Made by a program: the position numbers and the translations under genes. A stretch of DNA of 64,000 nucleotides from Metaphire vulgaris (lineage: Eukaryota; Annelida; Clitellata; Crassiclitellata; Megascolecidae). Where the stretch lies: the NCBI GenBank assembly GCA_018105865.1, contig CM030833.1, forward strand, positions 16,565,381 to 16,629,380, written 5' to 3'. Below the pieces are notes generated by a model. The model did not search any database and was not told the origin of the DNA. It saw only the letters and a list, made by a program, of their open reading frames with translations. This document shows positions 13,601 through 23,300 of the stretch, in pieces. Position 1 is the first letter of the stretch. Each line of letters starts with the position of its first letter.

Positions 13601-14407
13601 TCTCTGCTTGTCTATCATATGGTGGAAAGTCTCATGAATAACTTCTAGAATTGCAGTAATGGAGATTAAATTAACTTTGTCTCCAAGCCATTCAAGCTAT
13701 TAGTGATCTAAACAAGTCATGATAGGTCAGTGGGCTTAATATAAAAATCTTCCAGTTCAAAATATTTTATTTGCTGCTCAGCCAATCTGTGATATATATT
13801 TTTCTGTGTAAATAGATTTAATAGCAATTTTATAATTATTTCATGGATTAAAATCATCTTAAGAAACCTCTCAGTTGATTGTAAGCTTTTTGTCTTAACT
13901 ATTATTGTAAGATTGCTGTAGGTTAAAATTTGTCTTAAGATTGTCCTAAGATATTTTTAGAATGTGGCCCCAGTATTAAGGTTTAGCACTGATCACCACA
14001 AAGCTTTCTTACATTCTTACATTCTCTCGTCAATATATGAGGCAAATCGTAAAGATTACTGAATATTATCTGTCAAGAGTCCGAACCCAGATATTTTTCA
14101 CAAATCTGAAACAGCTTCCAGCCCATAATTTGCAGCACTAACGGGAGGGGGATTTGTCCTACGTCTCTGAAGGAGTTTGTCAATGACTGAAGCTAACAAA
14201 TACTAGCAGTGAATGTCGTGCGCCGTTCTTTCATATCCGAGTCCCATTCTTGAACACTAAACGCATGGTGCTACGGATACTTACATCGTCCATTATCATC
14301 ACGATGAAATTGGGTTTTCCAGCGCTTGCATCAAAACCTCTGACAGGCAACACGAGTAATAGGACGACGGACGCCAGGGCGGCGACCAAGCGGTCACGCA
14401 TCTCCAT
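1507..14407 (-). CDS. GALNS: N-acetylgalactosamine-6-sulfatase (GALNS), N-terminal eight exons, partial at left edge
   Basis: Lysosomal sulfatase that removes 6-sulfate from galactose or GalNAc residues of keratan and chondroitin sulfate. Exons on minus, in order: 14407-14285, 12175-12052, 6536-6465, 5895-5793, 5426-5286, 3187-3121, 2129-2002, 1647-1507; about 300 codons, all phases join. ATG at 14407 was chosen for its good context (G at -3 and +4); a hydrophobic signal peptide follows (about residues 8-24). Exon 1 ends in MDD and exon 2 starts MGWGDLG, rebuilding the metal site. The formylglycine motif CSPSRASLLSG spans exons 2 and 3 (Cys at residue 80; Cys79 in human). Later landmarks are [22 protein letters not shown] and SSDNGAA in exon 8 (Asp288, Asn289). 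Human GALNS is 522 residues, so roughly 40 percent lies off the window. Exon 5 uses a weak donor, GTTTGA. Intron 2 (5.5 kb) is full of transposons. Family identity is firm; activity is inferred. Confidence 0.94.
2370..2815 (+). mobile_element. LINE 3' end (RT C-terminal fragment with AAT-type tail)
   Basis: Plus strand reads [14 protein letters not shown], then after a frame break [24 protein letters not shown] and [10 protein letters not shown], typical of the C terminus of CR1/Rex-like LINE reverse transcriptases. The 3' untranslated part includes AATGTGTTC and ATATCTTAACTTTTAAT and ends in (AAT)n. The same 3' end recurs at 9625-10080. 5'-truncated copy in the intron between GALNS exons 6 and 7. 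Confidence 0.85.
3588..3666. repeat. Diverged local duplicate, copy 1
   Basis: The stretch containing TTGACCACAATGCAAAT, AAATACCCTAATTAACTA and TTCCTTTTCAGCAG is repeated with changes at 4357-4441, in the same orientation and the same GALNS intron. Confidence 0.75.
3746..4017 (+). mobile_element. tRNA-derived SINE with 11-bp target duplication
   Basis: The 5' region has RNA polymerase III promoter boxes: an A-box-like TAGCAGAATGGT near 3767 and a B box GGTTCAACTCC near 3811. A non-tRNA body follows (GAGGGCGGTTATAACATCAA, then TTAATGGCATATGCCAC and AGATCAGCACCGG). The copy is bracketed by a perfect direct repeat TACCAATTTCT at 3735-3745 and 4018-4028. A minus-strand relative lies at 52005-52248, and the 3' body is shared with the 5S-headed copies near 20.7 and 21.6 kb. 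Confidence 0.9.
4357..4441. repeat. Diverged local duplicate, copy 2
   Basis: Second copy of the 3588-3666 stretch, diverged and with a small insertion (CCAG) after AATTAACTA. Confidence 0.75.
4522..4581. repeat. Perfect 22-bp inverted repeat with 16-nt loop
   Basis: Left arm 4522-4543 (reading TCCATCAAAACTTTCAGCAT, then TA) is exactly complementary to right arm 4560-4581. The 60-nt unit could fold as a pre-miRNA-sized hairpin if transcribed, or could be the core of a MITE. It lies in the intron between GALNS exons 5 and 6. Confidence 0.8.
7088..7385. mobile_element. hAT-type MITE, perfect 8-bp TSD
   Basis: Begins CAGGTACGTCATTT and ends AAATGACGTCTCTG, with CTTATAGA duplicated at 7080-7087 and 7386-7393. 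The interior has a C run and a variant of the motif shared by other MITEs here (CGCAAACTTGTCAG). No coding capacity. Confidence 0.9.
7473..7551. repeat. 79-bp direct repeat, copy 1
   Basis: Starts ATGTAGGTTTCATATTTAAT and ends AAAGTTCAACTA. Virtually identical to 7834-7912. The interval between the copies holds the (CA)n(TA)n tract. Confidence 0.9.
7592..7672. repeat. (CA)n(TA)n compound microsatellite
   Basis: About 50 bp of CA followed by about 30 bp of TA, between the two copies of the 79-bp repeat. Confidence 0.95.
7834..7912. repeat. 79-bp direct repeat, copy 2
   Basis: Second copy of 7473-7551. It is followed by a short degenerate tandem of TATTGTGAAC units to about 7975. Confidence 0.9.
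8067..9225 (-). mobile_element. Transposon-like ORF remnant B (cysteine motif plus FDGR domain)
   Basis: Minus-strand reading frames, in order: 9221-8880 ([16 protein letters not shown], then [13 protein letters not shown]), 8935-8693 ([13 protein letters not shown], charged [13 protein letters not shown]) and 8411-8067 ([37 protein letters not shown]). They look like consecutive pieces of one protein interrupted by frame breaks. From memory this resembles an uncharacterised multi-copy family in invertebrate genomes that behaves like transposon cargo; I cannot verify that here. Located in GALNS intron 2. Confidence 0.5.
9230..9610 (-). pseudogene. Transposon-like ORF remnant A, downstream part
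   Basis: Minus strand reads [20 protein letters not shown], then after a one-base frame break [20 protein letters not shown], then [19 protein letters not shown]. With the N-terminal piece at 10052-10525 this forms one protein family, apparently internally deleted and split by the LINE insertion at 9625-10080. Decayed and not expected to be functional. Confidence 0.55.
9625..10080 (+). mobile_element. LINE 3' end, same family as 2370-2815, (AATA)n tail
   Basis: An open plus frame of 114 codons starts [18 protein letters not shown] and contains [34 protein letters not shown] and [14 protein letters not shown]. The 3' region contains AATGTGTTC and AATCTTAACTTTCAATAAAT like the 2.4-kb copy and ends in (AATA)n at about 10056-10080. 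It is inserted within transposon-like ORF A, so it is younger than that element. Confidence 0.9.
10052..10525 (-). pseudogene. Transposon-like ORF remnant A, N-terminal part
   Basis: Minus frame with a zinc-knuckle-like start ([15 protein letters not shown]), then [20 protein letters not shown] and [19 protein letters not shown]. From memory this matches the N terminus of a repeated invertebrate protein family with a CVLCQ motif and a KWHxxCR motif; it is not a conserved host gene I can name. The tail of the frame ([11 protein letters not shown]) is translated (AATA)n LINE tail and not part of it. Confidence 0.55.
10530..12045. other. GALNS intron 2 remainder, no feature seen
   Basis: AT-rich sequence with a short (GT)n run at about 11793-11809. 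I see no exon, TIR pair or coding similarity here. Confidence 0.6.
12925..13375 (+). mobile_element. LINE RT C-terminal fragment, related to 26585-27125
   Basis: Plus strand reads, with frame breaks, [33 protein letters not shown] and [14 protein letters not shown] segments plus LTPVCVA, and ends AGAAGAGGTGCTATACAAAT followed by a TTACATT-type tail. The same layout is on the minus strand at 26585-27125. Lies in GALNS intron 1. Confidence 0.75.
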
Positions 14408-14724
14408 GTCCTCGCGGAATTCTGATTGAATCGCTTGGACTTCGAACACACACTGTCAACGCGAGTCTTCCTCCAAAAGAACTTACTGATCCATTTAAAA
14501 CAACGGCTGAGGAACAAGAGGTCTGTTTATTGTAGGATACGGTCACCGACTCACCGCATAGACCAGCCTCCGTTGATCCCACAACAGCAGCTGAGCGGCG
14601 AGGAATCACGTGCTCCTCCAAAGCTCATGCAGCGGTCAAAGGTCATCAAACGTATCTGACTCACTACTCACTAGCAAGCAATTGAGCGATCAGCCACTAA
14701 TGGCCACTAAGTATAACATGCTGA

Positions 14725-14821
14725 GTAAAGTAAAAATCTCGTAAATTTATATAGCGCCTTAGTGAGTAGTTGCTGCTTATTCTTATGCTCTTAATCTAAA
14801 TCTATCATGAAATAGCTATAG
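14725..14821 (+). repeat. Dispersed repeat with TTTATATAGCGC core, copy 1
   Basis: Reads GTAAAAATCTCGTAAATT, ATATAGCGCC, then TTGCTGCTTATTCTTA and AAATAGCTATAGG. Close relatives are at 38362-38470 (plus) and 25505-25605 (minus, with a TTAC-type tail), so this is a dispersed SINE-like family. Confidence 0.7.
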
Positions 14822-14920
14822 GCCATAAGCAAGGTGTTTCTCGGCCGGGCAAAGGTCAATGTAATGAATGTATTCATGAGGCGGCGGATCGGGTTGTTAT
14901 AGATACCATGGAGCTACGGC

Positions 14921-15232
14921 CAGGGTTTAATCTAGGCCGTTTCCGGGGAGGGAATTGCCCTACCTCCCCCAAAAATTTCCAATTCCCGGAAATTTTGGCA
15001 TACTATGTAAACTTGCAGCGCTCCCCCAAGCTGACTTTTCCCCAGCCTTTTCAGTCCAGTGTTTAATCTAGACTCTTGGACTCCGGGGGGTACTGAAAAA
15101 GCCGGGGGAAAGTCAGCTAGGGGCTTCTGTTAGTTGATGTGATGTAGTATGCCAAAATTTCCGGGAATTTGAAATTTCCGGAGGGAAAAGGGCAATTTCC
15201 CCCGAAAACGGCCTAGATTAAACCGTTTCAGT
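14921..15232. mobile_element. Two head-to-head MITE copies forming a large palindrome
   Basis: Left copy starts CAGGGTTTAATCTAGGCCG and runs inverted to about 15056; the right copy starts CAGTGTTTAATCTAGACTC at about 15058 and ends CGGCCTAGATTAAACCG. Both match the 164-bp MITE at 61730-61893, which has a perfect 8-bp TSD. The left copy lacks its inner end, suggesting one copy landed in or next to the other. Confidence 0.75.
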
Positions 15233-15364
15233 CCCCCCACCATGAGTCGAGATTAACCTTTTGGCTACAGCTGAGAGTGGAAGGCTCTCCATATGTTTTA
15301 TGTTCATAATTATGTCTCCACAAAAGCAAACGACACATCATAGGTAGCATTTCAAATGTTTCAT

Positions 15365-15370
15365 TTTATT
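15365..15370 (-). other. Candidate polyadenylation signal for EXOSC7
   Basis: AATAAA on the minus strand about 450 nt downstream of the EXOSC7 stop codon. Chosen by position only. Confidence 0.3.
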
Positions 15371-15815
15371 TGCACAAATGGTTATCTTTAGTTGTACATA
15401 TCAGTGCACCAAGTAGAACTGTAAGCATTGTCCATGTTGCAACTTGCAAGGTGTCCGTACAGCATACGCGCTCCCTTCTACGTTTTTGCACAACTTAACA
15501 TTTAGAGTAGCTAGAGTGTGGTACGTCCAATAAGAATACGATAGTCACAGACAACAGAATTTTGCGATTCCATAAGAAATTGCAAAGTGCCCTAAAGTTT
15601 CAAAAGTTATCTTTCTTGTCAAGAAAAATATTCAATTCAATTTTCTATTCAGAAAAAGTGATCGCTTAATCTCAGTTGACTATCTTGACACATTTAGAAT
15701 AGGAACGTTTGTTTTTTGGCCGTCCAACATCACAACGCTGTTTCTTAAAGCAATCGAGCACAGCAGACATCTACCGTACTGCAGCGACTGTTCCAGGATT
15801 AATGCAGTGGATTAA

Positions 15816-17220
15816 TCATCTAAGAAAGCCTTCAAATAGCTGTTCACGTAAACCATCAACTGACATAATTTCACTTCGTTTCTTCTCTTCTTCTTCCAGT
15901 GCACTGCTAAGTGATTTGTGAACAGATTGACCAACATGTTTCGCCATCTAATTAGCAAACATAAACAAGACACCACTCTTCAAATATACTTTGCATGATT
16001 CAGTTTGATGCCATTATGCACTGCATAACTTCCAATGGCAAAATTTCACCCTGTACTGATGCCTCAATTCAACAATTTCTAGATGCTTAACTCATAGTTT
16101 TCCTTTACATGCATCATCGTAACAAGCAGGGATATTTCTAGGATTGTGAATTTGGGAGTGTCGACCTCAAATTGGGGGAAGGGGGTTTCCGGAGCTAATT
16201 AGTATGCATTTTGTATGCATACCATTGTCACATTACCAAATTTTGGGGGCGTCGACCTCAAATTGCGGGGGGGGGGGTATTAGGGAGTGGAAAAATATCC
16301 CTGGTAACAAGAAATGAGGCAAATTTATCATTTAAACCCCCCTGACATTTAAGCCCAGGTGAGTCCTACCAATAAGGTATAAACAAATAAAACATATAGC
16401 ATTTTGCAATATAAGCAAAACTTAAGAGAGCATAAATTGAAAGGAATGCCTGAATGTCTTAAGCCACATCTGCTCCCTTATATTTCCCTTATGTTATAAG
16501 CGATCTTCACCTCCATCATTTCATGAACACTGGCTGGATCAAGACTTGTAGAACCAAATTTCTTAAGTGCAGTTATAACTCCATCTCTTCGAATCCCAAA
16601 CACCAAACTATGCAACATCATAAGAATCAAACACAACAATTCATAAAATATCTACAGCAAAACATATTGCTTAAAAACAATAGAAAACAGTAATTTGATA
16701 TCAAATTTTTCAATACATAACCTTGTTTGTGGGAAGAGTTTATGTTAAGTTGTGACCCGCGACCCGCCTGTTAACCCCTTAAGTGCTGTGTTGACAAGCG
16801 CCGCTCGTCATATATACCATAGACATTATATATCTGCTGGCAGCGAAAGGGTTAAATGTACATACATTCATTCAGAAGCATAAAATCATACAATTAGTGA
16901 TCCACCATTGCTTTCCAATGTAACCAACCACCCCAAAATTTAAGACTATGAGACATCAATCACTCAACCCCACCATTGGTAAATGCCAATACAGCCATCA
17001 CATTTTGCTTAAAAATAATACATAGAAATAGCTTAAAAAAACCTGAAATTATATAAATAATAAATGATGGTCACTAAAACTCTTGTTTTGCTGTAGTTAG
17101 TTAAATGTCATTACCTTGCTAAGCAGCAAGTTTCTTCTTGCATGGAGGCATCAACAATATGAGAGTGTCCAACCTGAAATAAGAGGAACCCATAATGAGT
17201 CTGTCCAGTATTAATGATTT

Positions 17221-17255
<35 letters not shown>

Positions 17256-17278
17256 TGATGATGATGATGATGATGATG

Positions 17279-17314
<36 letters not shown>

Positions 17315-20300
17315 TAACTGGGCTTATTATTTTGTCATTTATCAGTGTAATGCATGGTAAAGCAATTACTACATGCAGATATCACTCACTTTATTAACAG
17401 TGACAAGGCATGGAACATTTTCAGTATTCAGTTGCAAGCAATCAGATGGATCATCTGGTATTTCAAGTTCAATGGCACCTTGCTCACCTGCACCAACTGT
17501 TACCTTTGGAATTCTAAATAAAGAAACAATATTCAGAAGTATTGTACCTAACAACCAAATAGCTAAATAAAAATTAAATAAAAACACTTCAGTAAAAGTG
17601 TTCATGAAAGTACTTGGGTAATAAATATAAATTTTAACTTCCTCAAATCAACACTATCTAGGCTATATAAATGGAGGTACAGTAGGATAAATGGAAGGAA
17701 GTGGAGGAAGACCATGCACAAAATGAACAGATGGAATCTATGAAACAACACACATGACATTGGAAGAACTAAATAAAATGACAAAGAGTAGAGAAGAATG
17801 GAGGAAACTTGTCCATATCACCAGGAGTCGATGTTGACTTGATGATGATGATGATGATTGATAAAATGGAGGTACAGAGAGTTAAATCTTTCTTGGGATC
17901 ATCATTGTCCATTACAGTCATTATATGCCTTGAAGCAAGAAAATACTGAAATTGCACGCATTGCTCAGGGAATCAAGCAACTTGAGAGCAGTATTCAGGA
18001 CTACAAAAGTTATACCAAATATGTCATCATGAACTTCAATCTTTTTACATTTTGCATCTTCCCTATGTATTCCACAAACTAATGACATTTCATCCTAAGT
18101 TTACACATTCTTAACTTGTGGTGTGGCTTGAAAGTATCAACAAATCAAATGATTACAAATTGCAATGGCATATTTAGAAGAAAAAGGCAAACCTCTGATA
18201 GCAGTCACTGAAACACTATTACAACTATGAAATGCTCAATACGACAAAGCTTACCGGGTAACTAAATAATACACAGAGCTAGTTAGATAGTCTAACCCCG
18301 TTATCCTGCCCATATCAATCTGACGTTCTATTTTTGGCAAGGGGCAGGTGTGGAAACATAATGAGGGAAAGTCAATTGAGCTAACCGATGTGTTTATGAG
18401 CAAGCAGTGGAAATAGGCTTACATTCATTGTAGGCATTTCCCATAATGACTGGATAAAGTTATCTCCCCCCTGTCTCATTCTCTCCCTCCCTTTGTCTCA
18501 GTCTCTCTTTCTCTCAGTAAATAAGTTATAAAACGATGTAGTTTAGTTAGTTTTTACAATGAAACAAATACGAAGCATATGTTTTGTGCAGAATTTAATG
18601 ATAAACAGAAATATCGCTGTTTCATAAATATGACATCAATTCTATGACGTTACATGCACATATAACACAGTGGGTCTGTGAATTATTTAATCCAACAATG
18701 GCCCGTTGCTCTGGCTTTAACTGTATGGGAACCCAACGCACAGACACCTTCCAAAACTTGAGGTGATCGTACACCACTCTCTGAACTGATGGTTGTGACA
18801 TACCAATGTGCAGAACAATGTCTGAAATTGACACGTGACAGTCAGACTGTATGAACTAATCAATTGTTGCAATTGCTTTGCTGGTTGTTGTAACAAATTG
18901 CGGGCCAGGTCGTTTGTCATCAACAAGACTTTCTCTGCCTTGAGCAAACTTATTACACCAACAATGTATCGCCAATCTTGTAAAACATTTGTCACCATAT
19001 ATTGGGCACATTTCAGAGTGAATGGCATTTGCATTAAGTTCCTTACCCCATAAAAAACTAATAACTGCACATTGTTCCTCATGGGATGCATTTAACGACA
19101 ACGTCACCACATTCAGTGTTTACAGATGATGTCACTGTGACTTCATCACTATAAACTTTGCCGAGGCTGTTCCAACAAAATTGTTCTTCAAAACGTATAT
19201 TTTGGATTTGCTTCAATGGAAAAACTAACTAAACTGCATTGTTTGTAACTTATTTATGGAACAACCATCACATCTTAACGGAGTAAAAAGCTGTAGACAG
19301 AAAACAAGCTTGCGGTAAAATCTGCCCGGTTGCCATAAAAGGGTCAACATATAAAGAAAAAGAAAAGCAAATTATTATTATTAAACGACAATTTATATAG
19401 CGCTATCTGCCTGGCAAAGGCCATAGTCAAGAGTGCTTTACAAAGACATCTGATATGAGCTTTCAAATAGGTGTGTCTTAAGTTTCTGTGCAAACCTATC
19501 TAAAATCAAATCTAAGCCATTACAGGGGACCCCCGTTAGAGCGCGCCCTGTTTGAGCGTGGATTCGGTTATAGCGCGGACACGGGCTTAGATCCCAACTT
19601 AGAAGCTGAATTACAGTATACGAAAATTGTTATCACGCGAATGATCTAAAATTACCGACTGTTTATTCCATTTTTGTGCCGTCTACTGCATAAGCTTAGC
19701 TCCGCGATCTGTGCGGCTACGCTAATCTAAGGGTGTCGTGGCCTCACGCTACGGAAACTTCCAGAGACGCCATTCTTACCATTAGGCTTTGAAAACTCAT
19801 ATTTTTAGATAATTGCTGGCCATCCAAAGATAAAGTCTCAGAAATATGACTCTAAATAATTCAGGGCGTGAGCGAAAGCTGCGATTCGGCCTCTGAGTGG
19901 AATAAATAAGCAATATGACTGATTTTTGTTGAAGCTTATTAGCGCCCGACCGGAGTAACAGTTTGTGGAGACTTACTTAATGAATATTGATAAGTAACAG
20001 TTTCTAGTGACTTAATTAATGAATATTCATAAGTACAATGTTACTTATTAATATTCATCAAGTATGTCGCCACAAACTGTTACTTACTGTATTATCGACC
20101 GGGCTTCATCTGCACAAGCGCCATGCGACCATTTGCCGCTGTCAAAACACTTCGTTTGTGCGCTAATTGCATATTTCTGAACAAATCCGCCCTTACTGAA
20201 CGATGCACCGACATTTATTCTGTGCTCGTATACGTAAAGAAGATGTTTTCAAGGGTTTTCAATAATCGTGGTTGTTCCATTATGTCATGATGGCTAATAA

Positions 20301-23300
20301 AATTTATATAGCGCCGCATATGGTCCATTTCAGTATACCGCGGACCTCGTTATAACGCGGGTCCAGTTATGAACCCCAAAGTCCGCGTTATAACGGGGGT
20401 CCCCTGTAATGCTAAACACACTTTCAATACAATGAACAGATCTATTGATATAATTAAAATTTTGTCTAAGTAAAAACCTGGTGTCTTGCAAAGCAGCTTT
20501 AACTGCAATTGAAACTGCATCAAACAGATTTCCACCACATTCCAACAACTGTAAACACACACATTCCAAAAGATAAAAAGACAAGTCTTTTCAAAAATAA
20601 AATTACTGCCAACTATGTGTAAATGATCGACTGCATTTGTGTTGTGCAACCAGTTCCCATCAGAACATTAAAGTTAATCAATGTCAAGTGTGACTCACAC
20701 ACTTGGATGGGTGACCATCCCAGGATTGGATCGTAGTGCCAGTGGCCAACCAAACCACTCATCGCATAGGCATGAATAAATTGGTAGAAGCATTAAGCTG
20801 CAAAATTAAAAAGTGGGTCAAGAGAAAGCAGTGGCAAATGACTCTAGATTGATGGCATAAGTCACCTGTGTTGCTGCTTGCCTAGTATATAGAGATCAGC
20901 GCCTATGGTCGTTCAAGTATAGGACTAACTTTACCTTTATGTGTGAATGAGTACTTAGTTTCTTAGACTGCCTATCTGGATCTGCAACGTTGACCACCAC
21001 AGACTACGGATTATGGACTATGGACTCTTTTTCCAGATTGAGAACTCGTGAATAAGCTGGTGCGGTGTGCCAAGCTTTCAGGCAGCATTCTGTTTTACTT
21101 ATTTACCTACTTACTTAGGAAACTGGACAACAGCATAATAATAAAAGAGGAGTTTGCTAACAGAATTATAATTATAATTACAAATGAACACACAATTCCA
21201 GAAACAATACACATCATCTGAATGAAGCCTTACTGTAGTGAATACCGGTAATGATAATTAATCAATCAAGTCAAGTCAAGTCAATGTGCCACCATCGCTT
21301 GGCTACGGTTGGCTACAAGAATGGGTCAGTGTTCTCCATCGCGATCTGTCTTGTGTGGTGCATAGTAGATGGTCTCCAGAAAGGCCAGTCTACGTTATGA
21401 TGTTGTCAATCCAGCATATCCTTGGTCATCCCCGTCTTCTGTTACCTTCAACAAGTCCTGTGATCACGCTGCACTCTATGGTGTCTTGTGGTTGTCTTGC
21501 CACATGCCCAAAGCAACTCAGTTTCTTTAAAATTAAAAAGTGGGTCAAGAGAAAGCAGTGGCAAATGACTCTAGATTGATGGCATAAGTCACCTGTGTTG
21601 CTGCTTGCCTAGTATATAGAGATCAGCACCTATGGTCGTTCAAGTATAGGACTAACTTTACCTTTATGTTTATGTTACCTTATGTTTTTTTATGATTCTG
21701 TAGTTCATTTTCTTATTTTAATCAATATTCAAAAAAGTTAGTTATTTAAATCAAGTGACATCATACCAAAATGTCAACATAGAGAACCCAGCATTTCTCT
21801 CCCGTGACTAAGCAAAGTGACTTTAGATCGAGACATTGGCTGAAGCTGTAAGAAGTCTCTAGACTCGTTACAATGGTCATAGCAAGTGCCTCTCCACCAC
21901 GACCTTCAAACACTGGAGACGCGTTCGCTGAGCTGTAATGTCAAAATAACAATGAAGCAATCTATTATGCTGCACAGAACTCAACAGAATACAAACAGAT
22001 ATGATGTGCTGCTGGTCAACAGTCAAATGAACACCAGACAGAAACCCAGCAACAAAATTAACTAGCTTGTTGTCATTCTCTCAAATTCTGTACTGCACAA
22101 CCAATTCTGATATAGCTGAATACAGCAAATTGCACAGCTTTCGAACAAATGAACTCGTAAGCTGCACTCTTGTCAACACACCTAATGACATCAAATGGCC
22201 CCAAACAGATAATATGTGAAAATCTAGGACTGAAACCAGAAAGAATATCATAAGAAAATTGAATGACAACAATCAAATCTACATCATGCCAATCTCAATC
22301 AAACTTGGATTCAAACAACACGCTCGTTTTATTTCATCTCACAGACCTGTCCAAAAATAATGCAAAGACCCCACAGATGACCGGAAAGCATAATCTTGCC
22401 TAATAATAAGTAAGCATAGCTGGTGAAACAGTAGTGATACATACCAATCGAGAAAGAATTCAATGCGTCCTTCATCAGGTCGGTCTAGAGAAGGTCGACC
22501 AATTTCAGCTTTCACTCCAACAAGCACATCTGTATTGGCCTAAAAACAAAAGTCTACACTGCAATTAATTACAACAAATTCAAATGTCAAACATAGCAAC
22601 TGATTGGTAAATCAGCATAGTACTTGCCTGCCTACTGGTAAATCTGAATCCATAAAGTCAAACATATTGCAAACTGAAGAGCATTAGTGATCATCTTAAA
22701 TATGAGCATTGAAATGTGCCATTGCATAACTATGCCATAATGGCAAAATATTAACAATTAGGCAGGGAGATGTCTCATCTGCCAAATAGAGGCACCAGCA
22801 CAAGATTGTAGCAAAAAATAGTCACTGCACAAAATCAGTAACTTATTAGCAAATCACTGTCTTCAAGCAGTGTTTATCAAAAGATATAAGAAGTAAATTG
22901 CACAAACAAGCCACAAAAGCATTATAACTAGTACTGCAATGAATCGCTAATTACAGTGTATAGTGAAATTCATTAACAATGATAATAATGAAATTCAGCA
23001 ATTAATTACTCTAATGTTAATTTGCCAGAAATACAGTACGTATAACTTACAATATTATTTACTGTTTCAGAACTTAAATATTAATTTTTCATTTATGTGA
23101 AAATATCTTTAGACCAACAATATTAGCTTTATACAAAATAGAGCATTATATTCTTATCATTTCAATATATAATGAATGAACAAATGAATGAATATTTGGT
23201 CATGAAAGTAACAGACGTATCCATGATTTTTAAATATGCTGATCTCATCTGTAGAGCATATTAAACATAAACTGGTATCAGTGGTATGCCTTCAATCCAA

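Larger units (their letters stand above)
14408..15815. other. Intergenic region between GALNS start and EXOSC7 stop
   Basis: About 1.4 kb holding the presumed GALNS promoter and 5' UTR (near 14410-14700), an ATTTATATAGCGC repeat at 14725-14821, a head-to-head MITE pair at 14921-15232, and the EXOSC7 3' UTR. No other gene is seen. Confidence 0.6.

Noticed and set aside
17224..17313. Regular short repeats as a possible CRISPR or satellite array
   Set aside because: Simple trinucleotide repeat without spacers; eukaryotic context.
20330..20649. Extended frames around EXOSC7 exon 5
   Set aside because: Only 20478-20548 is coding; the extensions are intron.
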